Assembly (NCBI GenBank): GCA_030411725.1 | Contig: MU839840.1 | Span: forward strand, 930,001-994,000 | Length of the DNA stretch: 64,000 nt | Source: Echria macrotheca | Lineage: Eukaryota > Ascomycota > Sordariomycetes > Sordariales > Schizotheciaceae | Direction of reading: 5' to 3' | Shown here: one piece after another, positions 10,630 through 21,455 of the stretch | How positions within the stretch are numbered: position 1 is the stretch's first letter | Layout of the letters: every line of letters begins with the position of its first letter | Program-made: the position numbers and the translations under genes | The notes under the pieces: generated by a model | Seen by the model: the letters and a program-made list of their open reading frames with translations, nothing else | Databases searched by the model: none | What the model was told of the DNA's origin: nothing

Positions 10630-12425
10630 GGTAAAGGTGGTTGTCGTGTGGTGAGGAAGCTGTGGAAGCCTCCACCAAAGAAGTGGATTTGCGACAAAGG
10701 GTCGCGTTAGCGCGCTGATGACGTCTTGGGCGCACGGCCCCAGGGGTCCCCCCACCACAACCAGCCCGACGGGGCAGAGAGGTGGGCCCCTCCATCATGA
10801 CAAAGACGATGAACAGAGTTGACTGCATCTAGATCGCCTTCTATAACAATCTTTACGTGTATACTAACCAGGAGTCTGCTTCAACGTGCCTGCCCTGCAT
10901 GCGGGGTCTTTCCCTCACGGGTAGTGGTTATTCTGTGTTGTTCTGGGGAGCCTAGGTTATTCCGGAAATCTTTGCTATCGATGCTGAGATGTTGAAGGTG
11001 GTTTCCACGACTGGCGTATACGGAGGTACCCATTACTTTGGTCATGATGGATGTCTCAACACGTCGCCAATGCCTGAATGATTTTTAGTTACAGCTTAGG
11101 CTGCGCGAAGCGTGCTGACAAGTTTCTCTGGTGTTTCGGTGTTTACTCGACTTCCGTTCAAGGTCCCCACTAGCGTCCCACGAAAGGAAGACATAAAACG
11201 ACCTGTTTCTTCCTCGCAACCGGCTTTTCCGCCTCGGTCTATTGTCCATTGCCCATGATACTCAAACTCCACGACGATGATGGCGGTTTTCATGGACGCG
11301 CTCCGCCTGAACTTTAGAGCCAGCACGACAGGCAGCAGAAGAACGCAACGATTCCTCCCTATCAACGAGATGGAGGCTTGGCTTGACCTTCTCAGAAATG
11401 TAAAGGGAAACTGGCATAGTGTCTTTACCATCGTTTAAACCTTAGATCCCTGTCTGATTACAACCCATCTAATGGCTATCAAGTGACCGCACTTTTACAG
11501 ACGGACTTGGCCTTCATTGTCCAGTGGGCCGTGATCAAATTTCTGGTTGTAGGTGGAGAGCCGAGGCGTTTGACGAGTTTCTTGATCGCCCTGAATTTTC
11601 GGATGCGTACTTTTGTCTCCCTTCATGGTACCCTTTTTTGCCGGTTATTTTCCCCCTTGCTAAAAGTGAGCGAGAAGGGCCTTGGCTTGATGATTACAAT
11701 TGCTGTCAAGGGGCGTAGGGCTTTGACCTGCGCCGGCATATTCCTGTGATATGTAAGGACATGCTATGCCAGTCTTCAAGATATTTTATGCTTAGGGAGA
11801 TCGTAAATAAGCCTCTCGCCTGCTACTGTAGACACTCAGATATCAACTTGTACTCCTTTTTTTCTTCATTGGAGAGAACGCGAGAGTACCATACGCTATT
11901 GTGTAAGACTTGTCGCACAGGAAATGCATAGAAAACGCACATATACCCCCTTGGAGTTGAAGGAATAGCCCTTGAATGGCCCTAGCGAGGCCCGCGCCGG
12001 CTAGGGCTGACTGACGGTGGCTCAGTTGATCGAATCAGTAGCTCGGGGCTCGGAAATGCTGATTGTGCGGGAAATCCTCGTCCTGCCGTCGAGTGAGGCG
12101 TAGCGGTAGGCAGCACTCACCGATCCGAAGCCAAGTTCCGAGAACGCACTCGCACATCTGCATGGTCTCGAACACAAGCTGGCAAGCAAAAAAGACAGTG
12201 CCCAAGATCATCGGGTCCGACAACAGTCGGTGTGTAGGTAGTCATTGGTGTACAGAAATGGAGGGTATATACGAATACAAAACAACAAAACCATCTGACT
12301 CGGTATGCTTTTGATCGTGAATGCATGCCTGCATTTTTTGCGATCGCCTCGCTGCAAACAGATGTAACCCCAAACGCCGCGGTATCTTGGACCGCTTCAT
12401 CATCATGGTCGTCATCCGTCACCCA
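10630..12425. other. Intergenic region between CLP1 and the inositol kinase
   Basis: About 1.8 kb upstream of CLP1 and downstream of the kinase. Small frames exist at 11096-11431 (-) and 11483-11749 (+), but neither has a recognisable motif or convincing splice partners. No repeat or RNA gene seen. Confidence 0.45.
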
Positions 12426-13833
12426 TTATTGAGCCATTTGCTCAAAAATGTCGATCAAACTCCGTACGCCAAACAAGTTGTTCTCGTCTGGGCCCTCGCC
12501 GGGAACCCACGACGCATGCGCAAAGTCAATAAGCTTTAGCGAGTAGATCTTGGGCATGTTGGACATCTCGTCATCGTCGGCCATGTCGATCTCATCCAGA
12601 TCGACTTCGCTGCCAAACCCGCTCTCCCTGTCGGTCGCCAGCATCTTGGCGGCGTCTTGAATCTGGATCGTGATGGGCTCGCCGTTCTCGTTGGGCCGAA
12701 TGACCATCTCTCCGTCATCGTCGAGGACAATGGCGGAGTCCACACGGGAGGTTGTCAGTGCCGGGATGTCTCCGTCCTTTCCCTTGGTAGCGCTTGTGGG
12801 ACGCCGTTGTTCCATGTCGCTAATGCCGCTGTCTATCCGATCCGACGGCGTGAAACCACACTCTCGGTAACCCTGCGAGGAAGTGGTACTGGGCAGGGTC
12901 TGCTCGATGGCAGCGCGGAGCGCATCGCCGTCGCCCTCGAAGGTGAAGAGCAGGCTCGCAGAATACATCCTGCTCTCCTCGCTGCGCAAGATGCGCTCTA
13001 CCCTCTTCAGATCCTCAACGAAGGCGCCAGCGATGATCTTTCCAAGATCCTCATCGATGCCGGCCCGGGGATTGAAGATGAACTTCTTCATCTCGTCGAC
13101 GACATTGTGGCGGTTGACATGTAGCCTCCCGTAGTCCTTGTCGTACACCTTGTACCCCTCTTGGTCCAACTCGGCGGGGTCCTCTGACCCCTTGTAGACG
13201 CGCATTCCGGCAATGCGGAAGCCGTGCGACCCATTCGTCGTCGCCTTGCTGATCTCGTCAAACCGCTGTCTCTTCTCCAACGGCGCATCGTCCGCCCACA
13301 GCCTCTTTCCCAACTTGGCGTCCAGTATGTTGGGGCGCGTAAACCCATAGGCAGCGTTCTCGAGCACGACAGATTTGTTGGTCGCAATTTTCCGGGTCTT
13401 GTTGGGCCGCCACTTAACGTTGTCGCCCGGCTCCGGGGTCGACGCGGCAGTTTCAGCAGCGGCTTCCTTGGCCATGCGCAGCGCCTCCTCCTTCATCTCG
13501 AGGCTCATATGTTCGGCGACAGCCGGCAGCTGCTCATCGATCGAGTGCATGTCGGTAACGCCGTTAAGGGTGAGGGTTCCCATGAAGGCGGGCATCAGCT
13601 CGGCGAATTCCAGGTGGTCCTTGAAGGCAGACTCATAGAAGTCGATCTCCTGCTGGGTGCACGGCTTGATGAAAAGCTCGCCATCGGGATCGCAGAGGGT
13701 ACCCTCACTGCCAAAAATGCATTAGCCATTGCGCGCGCCTGCCGCAGCGTATCATGCCAACTTACTGTCCGGCGACGGCGTGATTGTAAGGCTTCAAGTC
13801 GGAATGACTGGGGAGGGGCTTGTTGGTCATCAT
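12426..13833 (-). CDS. Inositol polyphosphate multikinase (Ipk2/Arg82 type)
   Basis: Phosphorylates inositol phosphates (InsP3 to InsP4/InsP5) in the nucleus or cytosol. Exons 13766-13833 and 12426-13707, separated by a 58-nt intron (GTAAGT...GCAG) splitting a His codon, give 449 residues. The family motif PxxxDxKxG is PNILDAKLG (148-156, with D152 and K154). YSASLLFTFEG provides the SLL motif, and LKLIDFAHA carries the metal-binding IDF (D417). An acidic, low-complexity insert of about 100 residues lies between the SLL and IDF motifs (DSAIVLDDDGEM region). Absence of the much longer N-terminus of Kcs1-type InsP6 kinases favours IPMK. Start chosen at the first of two adjacent ATGs; an upstream TTAG before it could be a 5'-UTR acceptor. 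Confidence 0.9.
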
Positions 13834-15853
13834 CTTGGCGACTTTGGCCTAAGGTATCCTCGGCAGATGGTATCTCGACTTTGGTGCCTGGAGTGCACGA
13901 CGGGCTTCGCAGAGTCCGTCGTGATGGTGCGCAGGGAGGGGTCGGGAGCGGGCTGCGGTCAGGGATAGCATGGGCTACGTGACGGTTCTCACAATGGCAG
14001 AGTTTGCGCGAATCCGAAACCTAAAATCGCTCGCCGGCAAATAAACACATCGAGATGGTGGAGGGTCGGTCGGTGATGGGTTGGAGGGGCGGCTGCGATT
14101 CAAATAAAAAATATGGATGACGACCCCTGTGCCGCGCCGACGAAGGCAAGTTTGTGGTGACTGGCGCATGGCGGGCGGTGCGGGCTTTTGGCGATGATGC
14201 CCCTCGAACCCGACCAGGGACTCCGCATGTCCCGTGTCCCGTCATCGCTTCGCCTGTGGCAGCCCGTGCCAACCACGCCAACCCCAGGGCAGTCGTCAGG
14301 GTGAAAAACCACTCAGCCAATTGGACGATGCATGGGCTTCGCCGGAAGCGACCGGCCAGGGGGCGCGTCCTTCACTGCCCCATTTTGTCGCCCTCCACAA
14401 ATTTGTCGCGCGCCCAGGCTGTGGCGGATGGTGGGGTGGCGGATATACATCACTGGCCGCGGAATCGCAGGAGTATCCGACCAGATTCCCTCACAGCCCC
14501 CTCACGTTTGCCATCCATTCTGCCTTGTCCTCGCGATTGTGCATATCGAGGATTCCCATGCCGCCCACTGCAGCTTGCGGTGAGCGTGCGACTGCTTTGG
14601 CACTGACTAGTTACTCTGATCCCTCTCGTTATGCATTTTGAATCATGTCTCCGCTTTCGGGTCTACACTAGCTAGGCAGCTGAAGGAGGTTTTTTTTTTG
14701 CCCAGCTGAAGCTGAACCCCGCAGCAGGAGGGCCCCGAGAGCCTCAACAACACCGGAACTCTTCGCTGAGTCTTGCTCGACAAGCGTCTTTTTACAGTTG
14801 TACCTATCGGAGTATTCATCCCGTTCATTACTTTTGCTAAACTCTGATCCTCAGCTCATCCCCCGCATGCAGCTGCCACAAGCTTCTGCAGGATAGAAAT
14901 TGGACGGAGGCCGTCGGCGCCGATATCAAACCCCAGCTCGCCTTTGGCGCTATACTCAATTAAAGATAGTAGATACCGAGTGACTCGGAGAAAGGTCGGT
15001 GCAGAAGGCGCCGCTGGGATGAAACGGCAGGGCATGTCTGTTGTGGCTTGTGAGCGCATTCTTAGTCGCTGGATATTGGTCGACAAGCCACCACCATCGG
15101 TCATCACCCGCACAACACCGCCGGGAGACTGCGCGGGAGACGGGTCTTCAACGGACCGCAACTTCCGGCACTCCTGCGGCTGGACCCAGCATTCTCGAAA
15201 TCATGCGGGGAAAAGAGTATCGAGTTCAATGTTGAATCGGGCGCCAAGACTGCTGTTCAGGGGGGCCGGGTTGCCTCAACCTCAGCTCCCACCAGGTCAC
15301 CAGAAACGACGAGAGTGGGCGGCTTGGTCTGGAGAAACCTTCAACTCTAACTTTGTATTACTCTGTGTGTAGTGTAGAAAGTAAGTAAGTAATGCCTTCC
15401 AAGTTTTGGATCTCAGCGATGACTCTTTGCTTGCCAGTCACTTACTCCTTCCTCAACCACCCGGCTTGGTGTCATCCGATGTTTGCTCAGCCTTTGGTCC
15501 GTGGATTGTTGTTATCTGCTTCCACAATGTATGCCGCTGCTGCCTTCGCACACAATACTCCAAACACCAACCGGCAAACCACGAGCCATCTCATGTGCTG
15601 CCGTTACTTCCTCCTCTCTCCTCTCCACCCTCCCCACGGCCACCTATCGTTGGTGACCCATGCCGCGGAAGTTGCAGCTCCCTGAAACTTCTGCGCAGCT
15701 ACCACGCGTCCTTTCTTTTCACCCCAAGGGAAAGCTGCTGCGCAATTCTTCAAGTTACCTAGGTAGTTAACCGAGGAGCTTCACTGCCACACTCAACGTC
15801 GTCCCCTGTCTTCAACACATCACACCGCTCGCGTGGCCGAGTCATCTTCGACG
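13834..15853. other. Divergent intergenic region, kinase/Arb1
   Basis: About 2 kb of shared upstream sequence. ORFs up to 150 codons lie around 14154-14641 but show no domain. One exact TACCTAGGTA palindrome lies at 15756-15765, about 90 bp before the Arb1 start. CT-rich sequence around 15600-15640 is a usual fungal promoter feature. Confidence 0.5.
15756..15765. repeat. TACCTAGGTA palindrome (copy 1 of 7)
   Basis: Exact 10-bp palindrome. Further exact copies at 25176, 40997, 43203, 54255, 58987 and 63209. All are outside coding exons; the one at 58987 is in the last intron of the DUF1996 gene. Confidence 0.8.
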
Positions 15854-17450
15854 ATGTCCTCAGCTCCGGACACCGACCTCCCGGGTCCCGTCACGGCGGT
15901 GGCGGACACCCATAACCAGGAGCACCACCAGCGTGTCGAGTACAACGTTACGCAAATGGAAGGCATTCACACCAGAAAGAAGAAGAAGAAGAACAAGTCT
16001 GGAAAGGGCAAAAAGCGGGCCACGGGATTTGAAGGTGAGTCTTCTCTCCATCACGGGGGCTATTGGATAGCGCCATGCAGGCTGGGAAACACTGACATAC
16101 CACAGAGTACTACTGCGACCCGCCGATGACCCCTGCCGAGTTCGAGGAAGAGCGAGAGGTCCAGTATCCCTTGCACCGCCCCTTTGTCAACCGCATCGAG
16201 GACGCCATTCGTCGCTATCGAGCCAGCCGCCGCTTGGATAACGAACGGTCCAAGGCCTTCACCCGTTATCTCTTGCTCGGCGGAGTCGATGCTACTGCGC
16301 GTCAGTTCACAGGCATCAGCGGCCTCGACGATGAGTTCATGGAAGAAAGAACCAAGACAGACGTGCGTGACATGGCGGCCGACGACGTGATCGCCCGTGG
16401 CGAAGCCGGGAAATGGGACGCTCGGTTCTACAACCCCGACTATCCCGAGCATTGGGACGTGGATTTCGCGGGTGTTGCCGCCGGCTTCTTGTGAGTAAAC
16501 TCCAATGTGTGCTCGTATCGAGCCCGGATGAGTGGATAGCTGATGTGACTAGCTCGGAGAGTCTGCTGGCTGTTTCCTGCAGCGACATGCGTTCCTACCG
16601 CGTGGGCGTCGAGGTTGTCTCCAACTTTCTCAACTACCTTGACCGGCATGATGTTTGCCCCGAGTATATCGACGACATTCGGAAGGCTCGTCAGATCTGT
16701 GAAGTCGCTCCGGATGAGATGACTGCCATCATGGACGTTTGCGAACATCTGCCCGGCCTTTACAACACTGCTGCGTCTATGCTCTTCCCCCAAGAGATCG
16801 AGGACGAGATGTTGGGCTCCTACAGCCCTCCGTCCGCAGAGGATCTTGACAAAGACCAGGCTAGAACAGTATTCGGTGTCAATCTGGCACTACTCCTAGA
16901 CCCGGAGCACGGCCAGCGAGTTGGTGCCAAGGCGGCCGAACAGAAGCTCGGGGTCATTGAGACGACCAAACAAGCCTTCGAGATCGTCAACATCTCTTTG
17001 GCTGACGAGAAGGCTCGTGCGCGGTATGGCAAGATCAACAAATACCTGGCTCGCGACAAGTTCAAGGTGGAGAGGTGTGGATATCTTACGGTCCGCCCAA
17101 CCGTCGTCCAAGATCGTTATGACGTCCCAGCCGGTATGGCTGCTCCCGCCAAGGTTGGCGACGACTCTCTGGTCTTCTTTCTTGAAGAGAAGCTCCTCAA
17201 GCGCCTCAAGGTTGGCATGATCCTCGAGCTGGTTGTGGCCACCATGAATGAGGGAGTCAGGTTCATCAGGCACGTCCTCAATGTATACCCTACGTTCCAC
17301 ACCTTCTTGCCCCAGGAACTCATGCTTCGGTATAAAGCGCCTGTCGACTCTAATCGCGGCCGGCACGTCGTGGATGATGGTGGTGACGATGATGAGCACA
17401 ATACTCCCAAGGACATCGTATCTGACCATCCGGAGACCGACGAGGACTGA
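15854..17450 (+). CDS. Argonaute siRNA chaperone complex subunit Arb1
   Basis: Homologue of S. pombe Arb1, part of the ARC complex that holds Argonaute with duplex siRNA in RNAi-directed heterochromatin. Exons 15854-16034, 16106-16490 and 16553-17450 (introns 71 and 62 nt) give 487 residues. A Lys-rich N-terminal run (TRKKKKKNKSGKGKKRATGF, about residues 45-63) leads into the family signature EYYCDPPMTPAEFEEE. RPFVNRIEDAIRRYRASRRL and LLGGVDATARQFTGIS follow in the second exon. The third exon continues with a helical region and an acidic C-terminus (DDGGDDDEHN). The first splice rebuilds GFE-EYYCD and the second GFF-SESLLA. ATG at 15854 is the first in frame. The family match rests on recognition of the N-terminal signature; the rest diverges fast. 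Confidence 0.85.
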
Positions 17451-18859
17451 GGAACTGGGTTTTGGAAGGCACACTTTATTTTGGTCAAAGTGCATACATG
17501 CCTATTTTATGGTCGATGAGCTATGGTTGAGTTCTTCGAGTTACTGGAGTCACATGATAAGATCTTCGCTATGCACTAGAATCAGATAGATATTTGCCCC
17601 TTGGGCTGAGAGAGAGACCTACCTACCCAATAGAACAGGCGCTACTGAGCGCATGCCTTGCTTTGTAGACTCTGCGCCGCTTGTGGAATATGCCGGGCTC
17701 GGACTCTCCCTCTGCCGTTGTGGTTGCTGTGCCGCCGTTCAGTCCTCAACAACGAATCCGAGTCTCTCTGGGCCGCAAGAGGCGTAAGCCACAGGCCTAC
17801 TGTAACCCTCGACTGACAACCTCTTTGGATAACCCGCCGCAGAGAAAGCAATGAACTAAACCGATTTCAGCCCAAGTCTGCCATATATCACGGCACGGGT
17901 CGGGCACAGGAGAGGGTATAAGGTATGTTTGGGGTCTGGGGAACAAGATTCTGTTCAGCTGGGTGACCACCCTATATGCGTGCTGGGCGGCTCATCACAC
18001 CGGATCACGAAGTTTCCATTCTGTTTGGAGGGCCCTGGACTGCAACTGCCGTTCTAGACGGTGGCGAAGGTGCAGAGTTTTAACGAGTTGTGCGTTGTCT
18101 TTTATGTTTTTCTTGGACAAGTGGAACTAACTAGTGGGCGGTTCTCGGCTTCGGGTTAGGTCAGGTCCGATGCCAAGGGCAGATATCCGACTACTCCTGA
18201 GAAGTTGAGAACAACGGTAACGGGGTTGTGGGAGAGCCAAGAGGGATGGGACAGCCAGTAGGTAGCTTGGACGTAATATGTTTCTTTCAGGGCGACCTGT
18301 TTAAATCGACCGGGTCCAACCCGATTTGGAAGTATTCCACCATGTAGACAGAGAACCATGTAGATAGAGAGGCTGATCTTCACTGCTGTAACCCCTCTAT
18401 CCGCACGATAAAAAGGGGGTATTGGGAGAGTGTCTGGAGGTGTCGAGAGGATGTCAACAAGGGGTATTGAAACAATATTGAAAGGATACAAACTCGTTCA
18501 ATATCCCTCGTGGCTATTTTGATACGTCCTTTTCCATGTGCTGAAGGTGTCGATGGTGATGCCGTTCAAGATATATAGCGGTGGTAACAAGTTGGGTTAG
18601 GTGCGGTTGATCTAACAGAGGACACGGCCGATCTAATCAGTTTGGTTCAGAGGTGATACCGACGGAAGAGGAGGGAGTGTGGGAACACAAGCGCTGGGGT
18701 CGGAATCTGTGTGGAGGGGGGAGAATACACATCCGATGTTCCCATCTCACACAGGTATATATATTCCCCCAGAGATCAGGACAGTTCCATCTGCCCCAGG
18801 AACAGTGACTCTTCTTTTCCATCTCCTCCCCAATAGCAAAGATTCCCATTGAAGCAAAG
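17451..18859. other. Intergenic region downstream of Arb1
   Basis: About 1.4 kb. I see no convincing gene. A TATATATA box at 18756-18763 precedes the next start by about 100 bp; no repeats noted. Confidence 0.5.
18756..18763 (+). promoter_or_regulatory. TATA-like box
   Basis: TATATATA followed by a C run, about 97 bp upstream of the ATG at 18860. Spacing fits a core promoter with a short leader. Confidence 0.45.
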
Positions 18860-19849
18860 ATGTTGTCCCTGCCCAAACTTCTCGTCGAGTACCTCCTCAG
18901 CCCGTCCCTCTGCGGCGGCACCCCATCCCCACAGCCCTCCTCCGTGACACCACCACAAACCCCCTATTCCCCTCCCGTCGTCACACAATACCAAACCACC
19001 CCTAGCGTCAGCCCCGGCCCCCTGGAGATCACCTTCCTCGCCGGCCCCTCCACCCCCGGCCCACCCCCCACCCTCGAACTCCAAGCGGCCCGCCGCGCCC
19101 TCAAGAACCTGAAATCCCTCCTCGGCCCGTCGGCACTCAAATCACTCGTCTCGGACCAGATCACCGCCGGCACAGCAGCATGGCAGTCCATCCTCGCCGC
19201 CGCAGCACACGTCGACGACCCGACCTCCTCCGACCCGGGAACCCGGATGCTTGCCGAAGTCCACCTCACCGCCGTCCCGTCCGACTCGTGCACCAACACC
19301 ACCACCACTGACCCCGATCCCAAACAAGTACTGACAGCAGCCGGTTTCGCAGGCTGGTTCGCCGCCTCGGCGTTCACGCACCCCGAGAAGCTGTGGGACG
19401 GCCACCCGGAGCACTACTTCATCGCCATCTCCAAAAACGAGAAGGACGGCAACCTCGCAGCGGAGCTGGTCGAGCCGTGGGGGCCGATCCTCACGCACTC
19501 GCTTGTGCCGAGCCTGGCGCCGGTGACGGGCCGGCCTGGCGGAGGGGTGAAGAAGCCGTGGATGAAGGCTAGGGCAGAGTTCCCGATCCAGACGGTGGGG
19601 GAGGAGACGCTGATGGACGGGTCTGGGGCTGTAGTTGGGGATATCCATTATAGTTTCCGGGATCTGCCTGCGAGCGGCGATGAGAGCGGTGGGACGTGTG
19701 GGATTGAGATCATCTTGAACATGTGGATGCCATCTGGCACGCCGGAGGAGGTCAAGGAGGGGATCAGCCAGCACCTGGCTGTGGAGTATTATAGCTGGGT
19801 TGGATGGGCGTATGAGGATATCAAGTCCGGCGCGTATATCCCGGCTTGA
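18860..19849 (+). CDS. Conserved ascomycete protein of unknown function
   Basis: A single exon encodes 329 residues. The N-terminus is Pro/Ser/Thr-rich (residues 15-60) without a clear signal peptide. A folded part follows from about residue 70. The C-terminal third carries a distinctive stretch: EETLMDGSGAVVGDIHYSFRD (split here as EETLMDGSG and VVGDIHYSFRDLP), EIILNMWMPSGTPEEV and QHLAVEYYSWVGWAYED. I have seen similar unannotated proteins in other Pezizomycotina, but no Pfam name or function can be given. Strong GC bias in the first half (many C-ending codons) is as in neighbouring expressed genes. A TATA-like box lies about 100 bp upstream. Confidence 0.78.
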   Translation: MLSLPKLLVEYLLSPSLCGGTPSPQPSSVTPPQTPYSPPVVTQYQTTPSVSPGPLEITFLAGPSTPGPPPTLELQAARRALKNLKSLLGPSALKSLVSDQITAGTAAWQSILAAAAHVDDPTSSDPGTRMLAEVHLTAVPSDSCTNTTTTDPDPKQVLTAAGFAGWFAASAFTHPEKLWDGHPEHYFIAISKNEKDGNLAAELVEPWGPILTHSLVPSLAPVTGRPGGGVKKPWMKARAEFPIQTVGEETLMDGSGAVVGDIHYSFRDLPASGDESGGTCGIEIILNMWMPSGTPEEVKEGISQHLAVEYYSWVGWAYEDIKSGAYIPA

Positions 19850-20185
19850 AGGCGGGCGATCTGGGTCTTGCTAGCATTCCCCATGGTCTCGGTTTGATGT
19901 GGCACGCAAGCAGGAAGTGCTGAGATGACCATATATATAAGTAACGAAATGACGCGAGAAACGCAGCTTGTAGACTGACACATTAAGACCCGAAAATACA
20001 GTATTTACCCAGACTCCAATCATGCTATTCCGACAAAGAGCCTCGAGAGCCAATGAATTGACCAAACCCCAAACCTAGCCCACAATACATCACCAGATCG
20101 TGCCTCGCCATGGGATCCATGACGATGCCCTCCGTCGCCTATCGGGTAGCGTGCAGCATTCCCGCTGGCAGACTTGGTCAGGGTT
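19850..20185. other. Convergent intergenic region
   Basis: Short gap between the 3' ends of the unknown 329-residue gene and the Pmp3-like gene. Nothing beyond AT-rich 3'-UTR-like sequence is seen. Confidence 0.5.
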
Positions 20186-20836
20186 CTACTCCTGGGTCTG
20201 GACCTTGTGGTCTCCAGCGACCACCTGGGCGTAGCTCGGCGGTGGCGGGTGGTCGCTCGAGCCCTCACCGGCATCGTGTGATTGCTGCGGCTGCGGCGCC
20301 GACGACGAGCCGGAGGCGGGAGCAGATGATGCACCGGGCGCGCTGGTCGTGCCGTAGTTCATGTTGCTCTGGTGCGGTGGCGGCGCATTCAGCTTCGGCT
20401 GCCCTTGTTGGTGGTGTTGTTGTCCTTGGGACTGCGGCTCGTGAATGAAGACGTAGACGCGGCCGTGTTCGGCATCGGCAGGGCCTTGGTAGTCAAAGTC
20501 GGGCTCGGGGAACTTGGCGATTATGTACCAGCTGTGGAGGAGTCCGGGGACCTGTGGTCGTCGTGTTAGCACTCGCGAGTCGGTGTCTGAAGAGCTCTGT
20601 GACGTACATAACCAAGCGTGAGGAGAAGGATGTTGATCAGGGAATCCGCAGAGCAAATCCCGCGCTTCACCCAAACTAAAGATCTGTTAGCTTGAATGTC
20701 TTCAACCTCGTGTCCAAGATCGCTATTGTGTTCGCGCGCGTCATGGACCATTGCGGGGTTCGAAACGGAGGAACGTACCGGGTAGCGGAGGAAAGAGAAT
20801 GGCAATGAAGCCAAGAAAGCAGTCGCCGGAGCACAT
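20186..20836 (-). CDS. Pmp3/UPF0057 membrane protein with PPxY tail (Sna3-like)
   Basis: Exons 20779-20836, 20608-20675 and 20186-20551 (introns 103 and 56 nt) join to 163 residues. The first two exons rebuild a complete UPF0057 core: MCSGDCFLGFIAILFPPLPV, WVKRGICSADSLINILLLTLG and YVPGLLHSWYIIAKF (last two split here), that is, two transmembrane helices of about 20 residues. Small Pmp3 proteins end there. This one adds a cytosolic tail of about 100 residues rich in Gln, Ser, Pro and Ala that contains HPPPPSYAQVV near the end, a PPxY motif (PPSY at 20231-20242). Yeast Sna3 and relatives have the same plan and use PPxY to bind the Rsp5 ubiquitin ligase on the way to the vacuole; that role is inferred here. 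No single frame covers the core, so it is easy to miss. Confidence 0.9.
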
Positions 20837-21455
20837 TACGATGGTAAATAATTTGCAGTCAGATTGGGCGTTGATGGACAGAGATTCTGGCACTTGTGGC
20901 AGAGGTTGAGAGAGGAATAGGTAATTGGCAGGCAGAGTGGTGAGAGGCGATGGACTGATGAACCAAGGGCCCGGAGCACATGCAGGTCACGCAACAGGGG
21001 AGCTTGCGTAATGCGGCACAGTTGTGCATGACTGGTCAGGAGGCAGCCGCCGCTACACTCACGGCAGGTGCCGGCCGTGTGGCGGGGCAGCAGTTGGAGG
21101 TCTTGGGTTGGGGTTAAAGCCGCACTGAGTCCTTTTCGAGCGTCTGTCTATCCAGAATTTACTCTAGAACGGTTTACTGAATTTTTTTTTTTTGGTGAAA
21201 ATATGTCTCGTACATAGAGACATGCATAACTACCGCTCGGCTTGCTTGACGACTTCAATCTGTTGTGGGTCGCTGACGTCGAGAGATCGGGAGGCCCACC
21301 CTGGGGAGGCAAGGGTGCTTGCTGGGTAAGCTGCCGGCCGGGCGGCAAATCCTCGGCAAAAAGGCCGTGCACCCGGAATTTCAACATCTTTCGGCGCGCA
21401 GTTCAAAGTTGCAGACGAGACATCTCCAACATCATCACACGCGTCGACCGCCAAG
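20837..21455. other. Bidirectional promoter, Pmp3-like/PRP22
   Basis: About 620 bp between divergent starts, with a T-run near 21182-21195. No other gene or repeat seen. Confidence 0.5.

Noticed and set aside
11096..11431. 111-codon minus-strand frame
   Set aside because: No recognisable motif and no neighbouring exon; length is within chance for this composition.
13224..13982. 252-codon plus-strand frame
   Set aside because: Antisense shadow of the inositol kinase exons and promoter; no motif.
14154..14641. Overlapping plus-strand frames of 135-150 codons
   Set aside because: Two frames open over the same GC-rich stretch, neither with domain or splice signals.
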